Shown: positions 12,049-24,913 of the stretch, in pieces
Layout: every line of letters begins with the position of its first letter
How positions within the stretch are numbered: the stretch's first letter is position 1
From: Cycas panzhihuaensis
Lineage: Eukaryota > Cycadophyta
Length of the DNA stretch: 64,000 bases
Reading direction: 5' to 3'
Assembly: GCA_023213395.1 (NCBI GenBank)
Contig: CM041465.1
Coordinates: 2,728,001-2,792,000, forward strand
Position numbers and translations under genes: made by a program
Notes under the pieces: generated by a model
What the model was told of the DNA's origin: nothing
What the model saw: only the letters and a program-made list of their open reading frames with translations
Databases searched by the model: none

Positions 12049-14931
12049 TAAGTAGCTAAGGTTCATAGGTAAGTCACTTGGTAGTTAGATGTGATAGATT
12101 CAATACACACTAGATATTGTCATGAAGAGATGTCATTCAGTTCAAGCATGCCTTAGCAATTGATAAGAGCCCAAGTTGCATGGAAGTGATATGAACATGT
12201 ATAATACACCTTAAGGTATACCTCCATGTGGTGGTTCAAATGGAAAATAAAGGTGGGTGCCAACTTAGACCCAGTGGCCCCTAAGGATGGTCAAGGGTCC
12301 TCAGAGGAGGACCAAGATCAATGAGAGGATCCCCATGGAGGGCTTCTCTAAGTGTATAAAAGATTAGAGTGATAGGTTATGGAGGGGTTTCATAACCCTT
12401 AGTATCTGACTTAAGGTCACTCATGACGGTTAGATAGCCATAGTTACCTATGCTAATAGGAGAAAACCTAACTAGATTAGGTTCAGGGTGAGACAAGGGT
12501 TCATCTTGGTAAGGATCAAACCCACGAAAAAGATTTCCTAAAGAGGAGAGGGGCTTGTAACGATTGCTATCTTAGGCATCAAAGATAACTTAGCAAGTAG
12601 GAGGAGATGTACAAGAGAGGGGATCTCACAAGTGACAACCTTATCTTATCCTTCATGGACAAATTTGAGTTGCCTCCATCATGAAGAGTAGACAACTCCC
12701 ATTTGATCAAGCCTTGGATGACTTAATAGGAGATTGTAATCAATATTGATGTCAAGAACAATAACATCTACATGAATGGTCTTCCCCTTTAATATGAGTG
12801 GAAGAGTAACCATCCCCAAAGGAGACTTCTCGCTCCCATCATATCCCTAGCATATCCAGGGAACATGCTTGAGAGCCTCTATGCATAATTCCTTTATCAT
12901 CCACACAAGCATAGCATTAATGGAGGAACCATTGTCTATGGCAATCCTCTTTAAGGTGAAATCATTCATATTAATGGTAATAGTGAATAGGTAGTGCCAA
13001 TAACATTCTTACTTACTAGGTGATGGGAGGTATTGAGGATCAAACAAGATGGTGGGAGGTCCATGAGAGGCAGTGCCTAGAATATGGATAAGGGTATCTC
13101 ATTAACCAAGAGCCTCTAGGAGAAGAGCATGCTTCTCGAGGTAACTCCGCAAGACATCCATCGTGGACATTCCCGCAAAAACTGAGTGTAACTCTTCAAT
13201 GATGGAGAAGGTCTTCCCCTTCCTTATGTGTTGGGGAAGTGCCCTTCTGAATTCATATTGCATAGGACATATGGAAATGGTCTTTATGACCACAAGAATC
13301 TCCATGAGAGGAGTATTCGTAGGGAGTTATTGAGAAGAGGAGGCTTTACCAGACTCCTTGGTGGCTTGAGATGATGCGACCAAGTACATAGAGACAATCT
13401 CAAGTAACTAGATGACCTTCCTCTCCTTGTTCTTAGGATGAGAAGAGGAGGTAAGCTAAGCCATAGGGCTAGGAGGAGGAGTGGGATTGAGAGGGGCTTT
13501 TCCCTTATCCTGATTCGAGGAAGGAGAGGGAGTCCACCTCCTGTTCCTCACTCTCCTACTTTGAGAAGAATGATTCCATTCCTCATGGTTGGGGGATAGG
13601 TCACAATGAATAGGCTACTCTAGGTTTGTCTTGGAAGCACCTTGTGAAGGAGGTTCATGGGATGAGACAAGTTTAGGGTGTTGCTTCCAACACCATAAGG
13701 TATTATGGAAACACTCCCCATAAATGGAGTAATGCTTCTTTTCAGGAGGGGATTGTGCTCCCTTCCTTTGAGAAGTAGTGTTAGTATTTTTAGATAATGT
13801 GGTCTTAGAAGCTTGATGGATAGGACATTGAGATTCAAGAGAGGTTTGGGATGGTTGTAATTTAAGATCCATAACCACTCACTCAAAGGAGTGGATGGTA
13901 GATGTATGGGGATTTAAGGTCTTATTGGTGGTGTCAATAAGAGTCCTAGAAGTTGGTTGTTACCCCTTTTGGTCATGTAAGGGAGGGGGTACCTTATGCC
14001 ATTGCAATTACTTAGGAAGATTATTGAGATTGGATTGAATCTCAATAGCTTCCAATGCCAAGCATTTAACTATGATAGAATCATAAGAGATCACTCTCAT
14101 TTTTAGGACCTCAATGTACATCTTAGGGAATAATGTATTAACAAAGAGATCTCTCTTTAACTCTTTAGGTAATGTAGCCTTAGAAGAGTAAAGGAGGTCA
14201 TGGAATTGACATATGAAGTCATGATTTAATTTCTCAGGGACTCATTTAAGCGAGAGTAGGGCTTTGATCCCACTCTTAAAAGGCCGAGCAACATCAAAAT
14301 AGTTGAGAAATTCATCAACTAACTACTAAAAGGTTGAGATTGAATGAGCAGGAAGATGATAGAACCATTTGAGGGTGTCTCCCTACAGGAATCTAGGGAA
14401 ATGTTTTGTTAGAATATGGTCATGGGCCCAATAGTCTATGTATGCCATGACAAATACCCTGACATGCTCAGTTGGGTCATGGGAGGAGATGCCATCAAAT
14501 TTGGGTACCTCGAGAGGATGAAAAAGAAAATGGAGTTAACCTATAATCGACAAAGGGATGGGTCCCCAATTAGATCAGTGGGTCAACTTGAGAATAAGGG
14601 AATGTAAGACAACAATGCCCACCCCTAACATTTGGCAAGTAAGAGGTGGCATCGTAAGGATGATGCCCTTGTTGATAAGGGAGATAGGAGGTAGGAGGGT
14701 AGGCTATCCCTCATAGTGGACATGACTATATGGTCCCCAAATAGGGAATCATCAAGTAAGGAGGTGGGAGAGAGAGTTACGTCATACCTCAGGGATGTGC
14801 CATATAAGGATATGAGGGTTGAGGAAACACTCCCATGGGAGTAGATAGGTAGACATATGAAGGAGGACCTATGCAAGGCATAGAGTAAGGTTGATAAAAT
14901 ATAGAATGGGGAATGGGGTTTTGCCCATATG
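12049..14931 (-). pseudogene. gag: gypsy gag-region remnant of element A
   Basis: Minus-strand similarity to element B at about 61250-63970: the segment at 12640-12790 matches B 61816-61960 (gag/protease junction), 13100-13300 matches the B segment with DVLRSY and ALLLEALG, and 14340-14600 matches the gag core of B (63520-63700). Only fragments up to 88 codons remain open. The segment jumps from this region straight to the LTR at 12048, so everything from RT onward is missing. Copia C is inserted at 14932. Confidence 0.78.
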
Positions 14932-15229
14932 TGAAAAAGGTTAATATCACAAGGTTATTATATTAATTCATTATTTCTAAAAAGGGTCTTAAGTGAACTT
15001 TAAATTAGATCACTTAAGTGAAATGCACTTTCATATGCATTATGTATAATTTCATTTCAACTAACTCTAATGCTCCCTCTCTCAATATAAAAGTAAAAGC
15101 TCAAAGGAGGAGGCTCATTCTTATCTCCCTATTTTGTGAGTGCTACTCATTTTCTCTCATGTCTCTCTTACTCCTATGTTTTCCTTTATGTTTAGTGCAT
15201 GGAGATGAAGGATAGATCCACTCTTTTCA
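14932..15229 (+). repeat. 5' LTR of copia C (298 bp)
   Basis: Starts TGAAAAAGGTTAATATCAC and ends CTCTTTTCA. Highly similar to 21027-21324 and the same length. Confidence 0.95.
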
Positions 15230-15231
15230 TG

Positions 15232-15243
15232 TGGTATCAGAGC
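15232..15243 (+). other. primer binding site of copia C
   Basis: tggtatcagagc, initiator tRNA-Met type, 2 nt after the 5' LTR. Confidence 0.93.
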
Positions 15244-17283
15244 TCACTTCTTTCATATTCCTCACTTACACTTACAATAGAGACATCACTTCCTTCTCCT
15301 CCACAATCCATGTGGTGAAGGAGATTGTGAAAGTGGATTTAGAAATATTTTCAAGTTCTTATTATAGCATATTTAGTATTATTTGTTTTCCCTTTCTCTT
15401 TTATAGGTTTGAAAGCATAATACAAGAAGTTGTAAGGCCTAAGGATTCCAATACTTTGGCATCCATTTATGCTATCTCATTCTTCTTTTCTTTCCCCTCT
15501 TTTTATCCATTTAACAAGGGGAAATGCTACCGAAAATTTTTTAGCTTTTAGAAGAATGACTGTAAGGGGAGGTTCTACCCATTTTTTTAAAAAATAATTT
15601 GAAGCCATTTAAAATATCCATCATTGTATGCTTTTACCTTGCCCATGTTGGAATCCTAGTGATCAAAAAATGATGGAAATTTCATATGGTATCATCTGTT
15701 AGTGAGATATTAACAAGCTAAATTTTTTACAGAAATAAAATTTGCTTACTAAATTTCATAGGTTTGTAAAATCTTCTACAAAGCTCCAATTGACCAATTA
15801 TAATTGTCAAAGACGAGGCTCCGAGTCTACTTTTCAACACAAAAGTCGACACCCATTTTTGATGTCGTATGAGAAAGTTATTGATGTTTTAGTGAATAGC
15901 AATTATTTTTAGTAAGAATTCTGGAAAAATATATTCTTTTAACTTTGTGGGGCTGCTAAAAATTTTTCAAAACTCATTTGGACTTTATTTTACTTCCTAA
16001 AGATGAAGCTCTAAATCTAGTTTATAGAATAAAATCTGGTACTCAATTTTCTTATCGTGATAGAAAGTTATTATTGTTTTAGTAAAGACTACTTTTTTCT
16101 TTTATTTAAAAAAAAAAAAAAGTGAAGAATTTTTCTTCCTTCTTTTATAAGGCTTAAAATCCCATTATAAAAGTGAGTAAAAAAACACCTAGATTGTAGA
16201 AATATCTAGTGTCCTCACTCACTTATTAAAATTACATTTTAGCACTCCAAAATCACTTCAAGCAAACACTCTAAAGACACTCCAAAAGTACTCTAAGCAA
16301 GCATTCTATTTTCAGTTATAAGTATATTTGATACAAATTCGATAATTTTTTCACTCTCCCTAAAAGGAATGCATCATGTACATTATTTTCCTCCTTCCTG
16401 TACCTATTCATACACTTTCTAAGGTTGAGATACCTTGGTTGGAAGAATATTGTACCATAAAGAAGGTGTGGGTTTCAAGTTTGGATTGGACTAAATTGGA
16501 ATATTGGTGAGGTTTGGTTAGCCATACCATTGTGCCTCAATCAAGAATCATTCTGATAACCAACTAGAAAAATTAAAACTTTAATACAAAATTAAAATAT
16601 GCCTAATCTAATATCTGTCATAGCCATGGATATATACATACCACTCTTTAGAGGAGGTATATAGCTACTCATTGGTAACTCAGTGAGGATTAGGAGTATC
16701 GAGGCTCTGTTGTGACTTGGATTTTATTACCAAGCATAATTGTAGGCATCATGGGTGAAGGCCAACTTAATTCTACTAGAAGCCTGGGCATCCCTTCAAC
16801 AACCTCAACTACATATTGGACCCAAGGTAGAGGTTATCAGGTTGATTACACATCCTAGATTTGAGTTTCAAGTTGTGTACACCCAATAATGTCAGCTTCC
16901 AAATTGACCTACAATGTTGTATATTGATCACTTACTTATTTGTAAAAAGTGATCCATAGTGTAATCACAATCATAGTGCTTCTCATATTCCTGTTGTATT
17001 AGGTTAATATTTACCACAAGTGTTAGTGACCAATTTTCATCATAATGCTTCTTATATTCCTACTGCGTCAAGTTAATATTTGTCACAAGTGTTGGTGACT
17101 TTTTTCTAAGTTGCTCCTTTCATCTTTGAGAAATCATTCTCACTTCTTCTTCTTTCTACTACACTTCTTTATTGTATCTCCTATTTGTAAATAGTAATTG
17201 GTCATTTATTACCATCACTTTTATAGTCCCTTATTCATTTCTTCCCTTCTTAAAAGACACCATACCTTCATAGCTTAAGCAAA
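15244..17283 (+). other. untranslated leader of copia C, unusually long
   Basis: About 2 kb between the PBS and recognisable gag, with no coding motif. A diverged tandem repeat of roughly 190-bp spacing is visible (about 15818-15910 and 16008-16100, both with a shared run gatagaaagttatt/gagaaagttattgatgttttagt). There is a poly-A run near 16110-16123. It could contain a further inserted fragment, but I find no boundaries. Confidence 0.6.
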
Positions 17284-20200
17284 ATGTGAACTATATTCTT
17301 AAAGTGAAAGAAAATTGAAATATGTGGTTCACTAGAGTTAGAAATACTATAAAGTATGAAGGTATTTGGAGAGATCATTTGTAACCTACACCATTTATTA
17401 CAACTATAGTTACCTCAGCTACTTCTAGAGGAGGTGCTCTGACTGAAGTTATAGCTAAATGCCAATGGGAACTTAATGATGATAAAATCCATGCAAGGAT
17501 ACTTCTTGCCAGTAATTATTCCCTACATAATCTCATTGATGAAGTTATACCTGATATAACATGGAAAGTTCTTGAAGTTTTTAAGAAGAACTTTGACATT
17601 AAATCAAACTTAGAATTTGTTTACTTAGTGCTGAAGATAAACAAATTGAAAATGAAAAAAAGATATGCAAGTGAGATAATCAATCTCCTCCATCTAATCA
17701 AGTAATCCATTGATAAAGATTTCAAAACTCAATGAATTACATGGGCTTTCTTGATTTATTCATATCTCTATATCCCATATTACAAAAATATATTGGGAAG
17801 TCTTCAATCTAGTGGTACTTTGAAGACCTTAAACTTTGAGGCTCTTGTTGATAAGTTTATTGAATTTAATAAGACCTTTGATATTAACTTTGCCACTATA
17901 TATGATCTAGATAATGCTACTTTTGAAGTGGAAGAAGATCTTTGTTATACTCAAAATCAAGGTCAATACTCTTAAAGAGGTGGTAATTCCTGTGGAAGAG
18001 CTAGAGGTAGAAAACAAGGACAATGTCCTCTTGGTCAACAGGCTCATCAACTTCAACAAAAATAGTCTAAAGGCCAAGGCCAAAATAATCAACCTAGACC
18101 TAAATCCAGTAATTGGAGATAATCCAACCAGGCCAATACTTGTTATGGGACTAGAAATCAAATAATTATGTACCAAAGGTGTAATAGGAAAGGACACTAT
18201 ACCAAAAATTATAGAACTACCACTAAAAAACTACCAAGCTATCAATAATACTATAGTACACATAATATTGATAATACTTCTTTTGAAGATGATTTTGGTG
18301 GAATGCAATTTTCTTATGCATACCTTTAAATAATTGGGACCACTTCATCAAATGTTGTTGATAGATCCACTAAGTATATTGAGGCTTATTGTGCCTATTC
18401 TTATTCACTTTTGCCTTCACCACTTAGAGTTACAAATAGTGCCATATCAAATACTTCATCTTAGATCATGGATACTAGACCAACACAACACATGACTTGT
18501 CATCGCTAATTCTTTCAAGATTTTGACTCTGAAGTTCATGGTGTTGTACACATAGCTGACAAATCATCCCAGTCAGTTGAAGGACTTGGAACTATTTGCT
18601 TGAAACTCTGAGGCATTCCATATTTTACTCTTCTTGATGTTCTATATATTTCTGCTCTGAAACATAACCTACTCTCCTTGCCTACCATTATCTCTCATGG
18701 TTTTGATCTGAGTGTAACTACAAATAATCAAACTCTATGTGTCATTCACCCTCCTTCAAATACTGTGGTTATGACTAGAATTCTTGATGGCAAGATTTTT
18801 TTGCCTAACTAGCTCACCATCCTATGAAGCTAACTATGTTGATGATGACTCTGCTTTAACCACAACCCTGACTCCTCAAATGTTGTCCCAAGTGGCCCTA
18901 TGGCATGCTTGTATGGGTTACATCAAAATTGATCATTTAAGAGAACTACATGCCACTCTTCCTAGTATACCTAGGCTCTCCTATAAGCCCTTCAAATGTA
19001 AAGCATATATCATTGCCAAATCTTAAAGACAACCCTTTCCTCATAGTTAGTGGAAATCTAGCCAACCTTTGTAACTTATACACTTAGATATATACAGTCC
19101 TATGCCCATCCCTTTTCTCAAATAAAAGTGGTAATATATTACTTTCATTGATGATTTTACCAAGAAAGTATAGGTTGCTTTTCTTACAAGGAAAGATGAA
19201 GCTTTTTCTATATTTTAAGCTTTTAAGGCCCACATGGAAAATGAATCTAGATTTAAGATCAAAATACTCAGGACTGACAATGATGGTGAGTACATGTCCA
19301 ATGAGTTTGAATCGTACCTATGTTAACATGGAATTAAATATCACACCACTATTTCAGGTATACCCCAACAAAATGGAGTTGTCGAGCACATGAATAGGAC
19401 CATCATGAATATAGCTCATGCTATGCTGATATATAAGAATGTCCCTATCTATCTTTGGGCTAAGACTATTTGGACTTCTGTGTATTACATCAACACTATT
19501 AGTCCCTCTAAGCTTAGCCCCTCTCCACGTGAAATGTGGTATGGACAAACCCCCTCTATCTCTCACTTCAAAATTTTTGGCTCTACTTATTATGCTCACA
19601 TTCTAGAGGAACACAAAAATAAGCTCTAAGATAGAGCCCTCAAAGGCATCTTTGTTAGATACCCTATGGATAAAAAGAGGTACAAGGTTTTTATACCTTC
19701 ACAATACAAAGGGTAATGAATTGTCTAACCTTAGGTTGATGAAATATTACTTGGGAATTAAAGTAACTCAAAAGAATGGAAAAATATTTCTCTACCGAGA
19801 AAAATATATCAATGTTCTTCTAACAAAATTTTAATTGGAAGGTACTCGACTAGTGGATATACCTATGGAACCTAATGTTAAACTCTTAGCTAATGGTAAC
19901 ACTAGAGAGGCATATGCAACACTCTATAGGTAAATTATAAGTTGTCTCATCTATACTACCAACACAAGGCCAAATATTACATACACTATCATCATTCTTG
20001 TAAGATTCATGACAAATACTAAGCAAAATCACTGGTAAGATGCAATACAAGTGTTGAGGTACCTAAAGATGACCAACAAATATGGTATATTATATGAACC
20101 TAATGCATAATTTAAACTTTGTATATACACATACTTAGACTTTGCCATAGATAAAGACATAAGAAGATCTACATCTGGGTACATAACATTTCTTAGAATA

Positions 20201-20593
20201 ACACCAATATCATGGAGATCTAGATGACAGAAGATAGTTGCAGACTCAACTATCGAAGCTAAATATATTGCTACTTCTGAGACAAGCAAGGAGGTGATAT
20301 GGCTTAGAAAATTGTTGAATACATTAAATGCCACCTAAACAAGTTCTACTAACTTACATATAGATAATCAATCTACAATCCAAATGGCTAAAAATCCTAT
20401 ATTTCCTGATCGTACTGAACATATAAGTACATAAGTCCATAGGATTAAAGAACTAGTTCATGATGGCACAATACAACTGAAGTACTACTCTAGAGCAGAT
20501 CAAGTGGCCAATATCTTCACCAAACCATTGAAGAGGGTGAAGTTTGAACAATTCTGAAAGTAACTTGGCCTTAGGGCCTCCATCTCTGATTGA
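17284..20593 (+). pseudogene. copia C gag-pol remnant, RT deleted
   Basis: Gag from about 17300 (segments such as LTEVIAKCQWELNDDKIHAR). Degenerate zinc knuckle YQRCNRKGHYTKNY near 18170, with outer Cys residues lost. Protease region near 18470 where the catalytic DTG reads DTR. Pre-integrase (about 18880-19030). The integrase core keeps the apparent D-D-E set: HLDIYSP (about 19082), RTDNDGEY (about 19273), QNGVVEHMN (about 19372). Near 19710 the frame jumps from the integrase C-terminus to MKYYLGIKV of late RT, so the RT catalytic core including YVDD is gone. RNase H follows (about 20120-20420), ending in ADQVANIFTKPL and a stop at 20591. Numerous stops. Confidence 0.9.
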
Positions 20594-21026
20594 TTGAAGT
20601 AGATGATAATAGGACCATCAAAATTTGTCTCATTCATAAAACCCCCTTGTGGGCACATAACGACAAGAGTAAGTATATGCTCTATTTCATTCATGAAAAC
20701 CCCTTGTGGATATGAAAGGATAAGGGTTGTATCATTTTAGAAAATTAGAACATGTGACAACTTGAAAAGGCATGGGGTATAACCAAATGGTATATGGAGA
20801 CTCAATAGATTTCAGTTACAAAATTCATTATACTAATTGGATACTTGGCTTCATTTAAAGACCCACCTGAGCCAGGTTAGTAGATTAGAAAATCTATGGA
20901 TTTTCTTCCCCATGAGGGTTTCCCACAAAAGTGTCATAGTAGTTTGCTTTGTAAGAGGCTCAAATGAAGACCTCATAGGATAGAATAAAATAGGATGAAA
21001 TGACCTTCTACCATTAAAGGAGAGAT

Positions 21027-21324
21027 TGAAAAGGGTTAATGTCACAAGGTCATTACATTAGTTAATTATTTCTAAAAAGGGGCTTAAGTGAACTTTAAAT
21101 TAGATCACTTAAGTAAAATACAATTTCATGTGCATTATGTATAATTTCATTTCACCTAACTCTAATGCTCCCTCTCTCAATATAAAAGTAAAAGCCTAAT
21201 GAAGGAGGCTCATTCTTACCCCCCAATTTTATGAGAGCTACTCTTTTTCTCTTAAGTCTCTCTTACTCCCATGTTTACCTGTGTGTTTAGTGCATGGAGA
21301 TGAAGGATAGATCTACTCTTTTCA
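21027..21324 (+). repeat. 3' LTR of copia C (298 bp)
   Basis: Starts TGAAAAGGGTTAATGTCAC after a purine tract (aaaggagagat, about 21016-21026) and ends CTCTTTTCA, followed by the TSD atatg. Matches 14932-15229. Confidence 0.95.
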
Positions 21325-22296
21325 ATATGGACCCCCATGGGGAGGGATAACCCCATAAGGGTAAAGGGGATCTACCCCATATATAAGAAGAGGATTCGAT
21401 CCCCCATGCCCCTAAGGTTGATATGTATAACTTGGAGGAATATAGAGTGAAGGGTCCATGGTTTATGGCTGTGGACAAATATGGAAAAGGGCATAGTTGA
21501 AGGATAAGAAGTGGTAGGTGTAGTAGTAGGTTGGGCATGTTATTTAGAAGTAAAGGCATACTCACTCCTACTTGAGGGGCTTATATACCTAAAGTGGCCA
21601 GTTGGCCAAGAGAGATACATCTGGAAACATACCCTATGAAAACCACTTTCTAGAGGGTAGAGGAAGTGGAGGGATTAGATTAAGGAGGGGGAATGATAGA
21701 AGACATGGGAGCAAAAGTCTGAAAGAGCTTATACAACCACTTAGGGAGTGGTTATGTAGTTACAACTTCAAAGCATTCCCATATGGCTTCAACTATGTCC
21801 CTATGAGAAGCATATTAATGGCCATAAGAGGTGGAAACTTCCCCTTATTAATTGGAATGGGATGGATAGGATGAGTAGATCCTTTCATACCATGAAGCAA
21901 GGTCCCTAGGTGTTTCTATGACATACATAGGAAGTGGTTGTAGGTCTCGACAACCTTCAACTGATTCAACATGATAATATATAGGACCCCCACCAACTTG
22001 GGCAAGATTATAATGGGAAGAAGGGGCCTCGAGATATGGACAATTTGAAGTGCAAGGGTCATTATCCCAATTAAAAGGATAACCCTCCATTGAAGACTCT
22101 TAGTCATATGAGGGGATATGCGAATAGATGGGCTCTACTTTAATTAGAGGTAAACCACATAAGCGACATGAGAAATGTTACATCTGTAGGTGAAACACTC
22201 TACTTAGAGAAGTAGAGAGAATGAAGGAAATAATGAAAGTAATAAACAAGATATATTAAGAGAGACACCCTAACAGGTCTTATGTAAAGGCAAAAA
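21325..22296 (-). pseudogene. gag: gypsy A leader / gag N-terminal remnant
   Basis: Continuation of element A after copia C. By position this is the gag 5' end and leader between the PBS and gag; the matching part of element B lies beyond the window, so it cannot be aligned. Only short open stretches remain (for example 22090-21848 on minus, 80 codons, starting MEGYPFNWDNDP). I do not recognise a PBS at the LTR border near 22290. Confidence 0.6.
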
Positions 22297-24913
22297 GGGT
22301 GCACAAGAAGCTAAAGGAAGCTTAAAGTATTCTAACTAGCATCCCTAGTATGGTCGTTAGTGAGATCCCTCCTAATAAGGTACCTGAGATAACATATACC
22401 ACTAGGGGCTAAGTATAGGGTATGCAACCTGGTATGGGGGTGCAACAAAGTCTCAAGCAACCCTCATAGGACACTTATGCACCATGGAGGTGTAGATTAA
22501 AGAATACATAGGTGTAATCCCTTCCTCTTTTCTTAGGGTTTTTGAGGAAAAAAGACATGGTTCTGCAATCTCCCTTAGTAAGGGGCTAACTCAACAAAAA
22601 GAAAAGGGAGAGGAAGAAGAGAAAAGAGAGGGTAAAGAAGTGAATAAGCCTAAACCCCTTGGTTAGGCAAAAAGGGGTATGATTGGTTTTCTCTTTTCTA
22701 TGTTATTAGGCTATATGGGAATAAGAGCAACAACCAAAAAAAGAACAAGAGTGGAATGTAAAACAAGTAAAGGCCTCACTCTCTTTTCTTTTATCACTCT
22801 ACTCTCTCTTTTCTTTTTCTTCTTCTTTTCTAAAACAATATGTAATCTAACTAAAGATAAAGGAAAGATATGAAAGTAAGGGGAAAAACAAAGAGGGGGA
22901 AAAGTTAGAGAATATTTCACTACATACAACCCTAACCTAAAAGTCACCCTTGCTTTTGATATTTTTCTTGATGAAATAAAAAGAGAAATAAGTCTACTCC
23001 CTTTCCTATGAATTAGCTTCCCTTTACTTCCCACAATACAAAAGAAACCCTCATTCACTTCCTTATTCCCTTTTTAATGAGCATGCAACTAAGAAATAAG
23101 AAAATCAACAAGGTGGGGTGGGGGGGGGGGGGGGGGTGGAACTCTTATGATGGGGGTGTAGAGTAAGGATAATGATTAGGAATATAAAATAACAAAGGAA
23201 GAAAAGAAAGGGGTGCACCTAGGTCAAGGTAGATGGTTGATGACACTGCTTCTCCTTGCTTCTCTTTGATCTCCTTCTCAAATGCTCACATTGTTAATTG
23301 AAGTAGTATAATAAGGGCTCCACTTACTTTCCCTAAATGAATAAAAATAATGGATGGAAAGTAAACAAAATATGAAATAAAAGAAATATTTACAATAATA
23401 ATATGTAAGAATAGTAAGGTGCTTACCTTAATAAAGTGCACCTTCTCTAAACCCTAATGCATATGGAAGATGGTTACTCCTTTTTGTTCCTATAAATTAG
23501 ATCTAAAAAGAAGGGAAGCTACCCTAATAGTCTTTTAATAGATCCACTTGCGTAGAAAAAATAACATATGTGAGCAAGAAACATGCATTCAAGTGTATGC
23601 AACATATGGTAGAATAGCAACAAAAATAAATATAAGGCAAAGAGAGAAGGAGTGCCTTAAAGTGGCATAACCTCCCTACAAGGGTAGTTCCCTTAGTTAT
23701 AATAAGAAGAGCCTTCCCACCATGTACTTATAACTTAATAGAAAATATATGAAAAAGAAGGAAGGAAAAACCAAGTGACCCAATCCTACCTTCTACTACC
23801 ATAGCATAATGAAAAGCTACCCAAATTCTAGATAACCTTAACTATGTAAAAAGAAACAACAATAAAGCAAAAGGAAGAAGGGTGAGAGGAAGTCTTACAT
23901 AATAACAAACCAAGGTTGGATGCAAGATGCCTAATGTAATAAAGAGGAAGGAAGTGATAGCCACCTAATGTGATGCTCTCTAATGCTCCTTTGCTAATAT
24001 TAGGGTTGATCTTCAACTCTTCACCTTGAATCCAAAAGCATACAAGTTATGTCCAAAGGAGAAGGGTTTTTGTAGAAGAATTTTAGTAGCATTTTAGTAT
24101 GGAGGATGTATTATAGATGTATGATGATCTACCCTCAAATTATAGGTGTTTTATAGAAAAAAATAAGGTGAAAGGTAGTGGTTTCATTCCTATAATGTGG
24201 AAAAACCACCACCCAAAACCATGGATGGAGCCAAGGTGGAGGATATTTAAATCTTAAGAAAATTTGAATAAACAATAGAGTTGGAGACCCAATGAGGATC
24301 CCCAAGGTGCAACAAGCTGACCTGGGCTAATGTGGTACCCCTAGCCCACTAAACAAGGTGGCAAAAAGAGTTGTTTATCCATGGAGGCTACAACTAGGAG
24401 GTGTAATAGTTGTACCATAGACAATTCTATGGTACCATAGATATATATGTGGTATTGCAAATTACTCCATGGTACCACTTTTGCACCAGAAATGGTAGTG
24501 GTATAGTAGTAGATTATAGAAAGAGGATCCACAATCCTATCCTAAGGTTGGACTCCCAAAAGCCAATCCTAAGACCTAAAATGAAGGGAAACTAGTAATC
24601 ATGGGGGAGAAATGGGACATAAAGAACAATAATGGACCAAAAAGAGGGAGTTACAAGTATCTAGAGAGGTTCTTCTTCCAACCGATAGGCTGATAGGGAG
24701 GCTCTAAGGCCATTGGAATGAAGTCATAGTGATCATCGGTATGTAAGAAAGGCATAAGCAACCCAATCAAGTGAGGTAAGCACATCTCTAGAAATCAATC
24801 ATGTATCATATACAACAAAATATCATAACAAATATGATAAGAGATGAGATGGAGATGCATGCTTTCACTTACCTGCATCATCATGTTGATGCTATTTTTG
24901 AGAGTTGAGAAAC
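22297..24913 (-). repeat. 5' LTR of gypsy A, right-truncated (about 2.6 kb)
   Basis: Direct repeat of 9018 to about 11590. Similarity stops at about 24913, where the sequence changes to an unrelated AT-rich stretch; the last roughly 450 bp of the LTR, matching 11590-12048, are missing. It carries a 17-G run at 23120-23136 absent from the left copy and a splice-donor-like motif (CAG/GTAAGTG on minus) near 24870. Confidence 0.82.
23120..23136 (+). repeat. 17-nt poly-G run
   Basis: Uninterrupted G run preceded by ggtggggt. The corresponding part of the left LTR of element A (about 9790) has only short G runs, so it arose after the two LTRs separated, or is an assembly or sequencing artefact. 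Confidence 0.9.

Larger units (their letters stand above)
14932..21324 (+). mobile_element. copia element C (6393 bp), inserted in gypsy A
   Basis: Both LTRs are 298 bp, with TGAAAA...TTTTCA ends and a perfect 5-bp target duplication atatg (14927-14931 and 21325-21329). PBS, gag, protease, integrase and RNase H are in copia order. Most of RT is deleted near 19710. Removing the element rejoins the antisense gag sequence of element A (ttttgcccatatg/gaccccc), which matches element B near 63970-63990. Confidence 0.95.
9018..24913 (-). mobile_element. Tat-like gypsy element A, pol-less, split by copia C
   Basis: Direct repeats of about 3 kb (9018-12048 and 22297-24913, the right one truncated) flank an internal region that, with copia C (14932-21324) removed, is only about 3.9 kb. 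The internal part resembles the minus-strand gag side of element B (about 61250-64000). There is no RT, RNase H or integrase. It looks like a non-autonomous deletion derivative of the element B family. The LTR termini are inferred from where the A and B similarity ends, so they are approximate. Confidence 0.82.

Noticed and set aside
15018-15551. Plus-strand frames of 65 and 106 codons
   Set aside because: The first lies in the 298-bp LTR of copia C and the second starts within 2 bp of the LTR/PBS border. Hydrophobic composition comes from T-rich sequence; no gene support.
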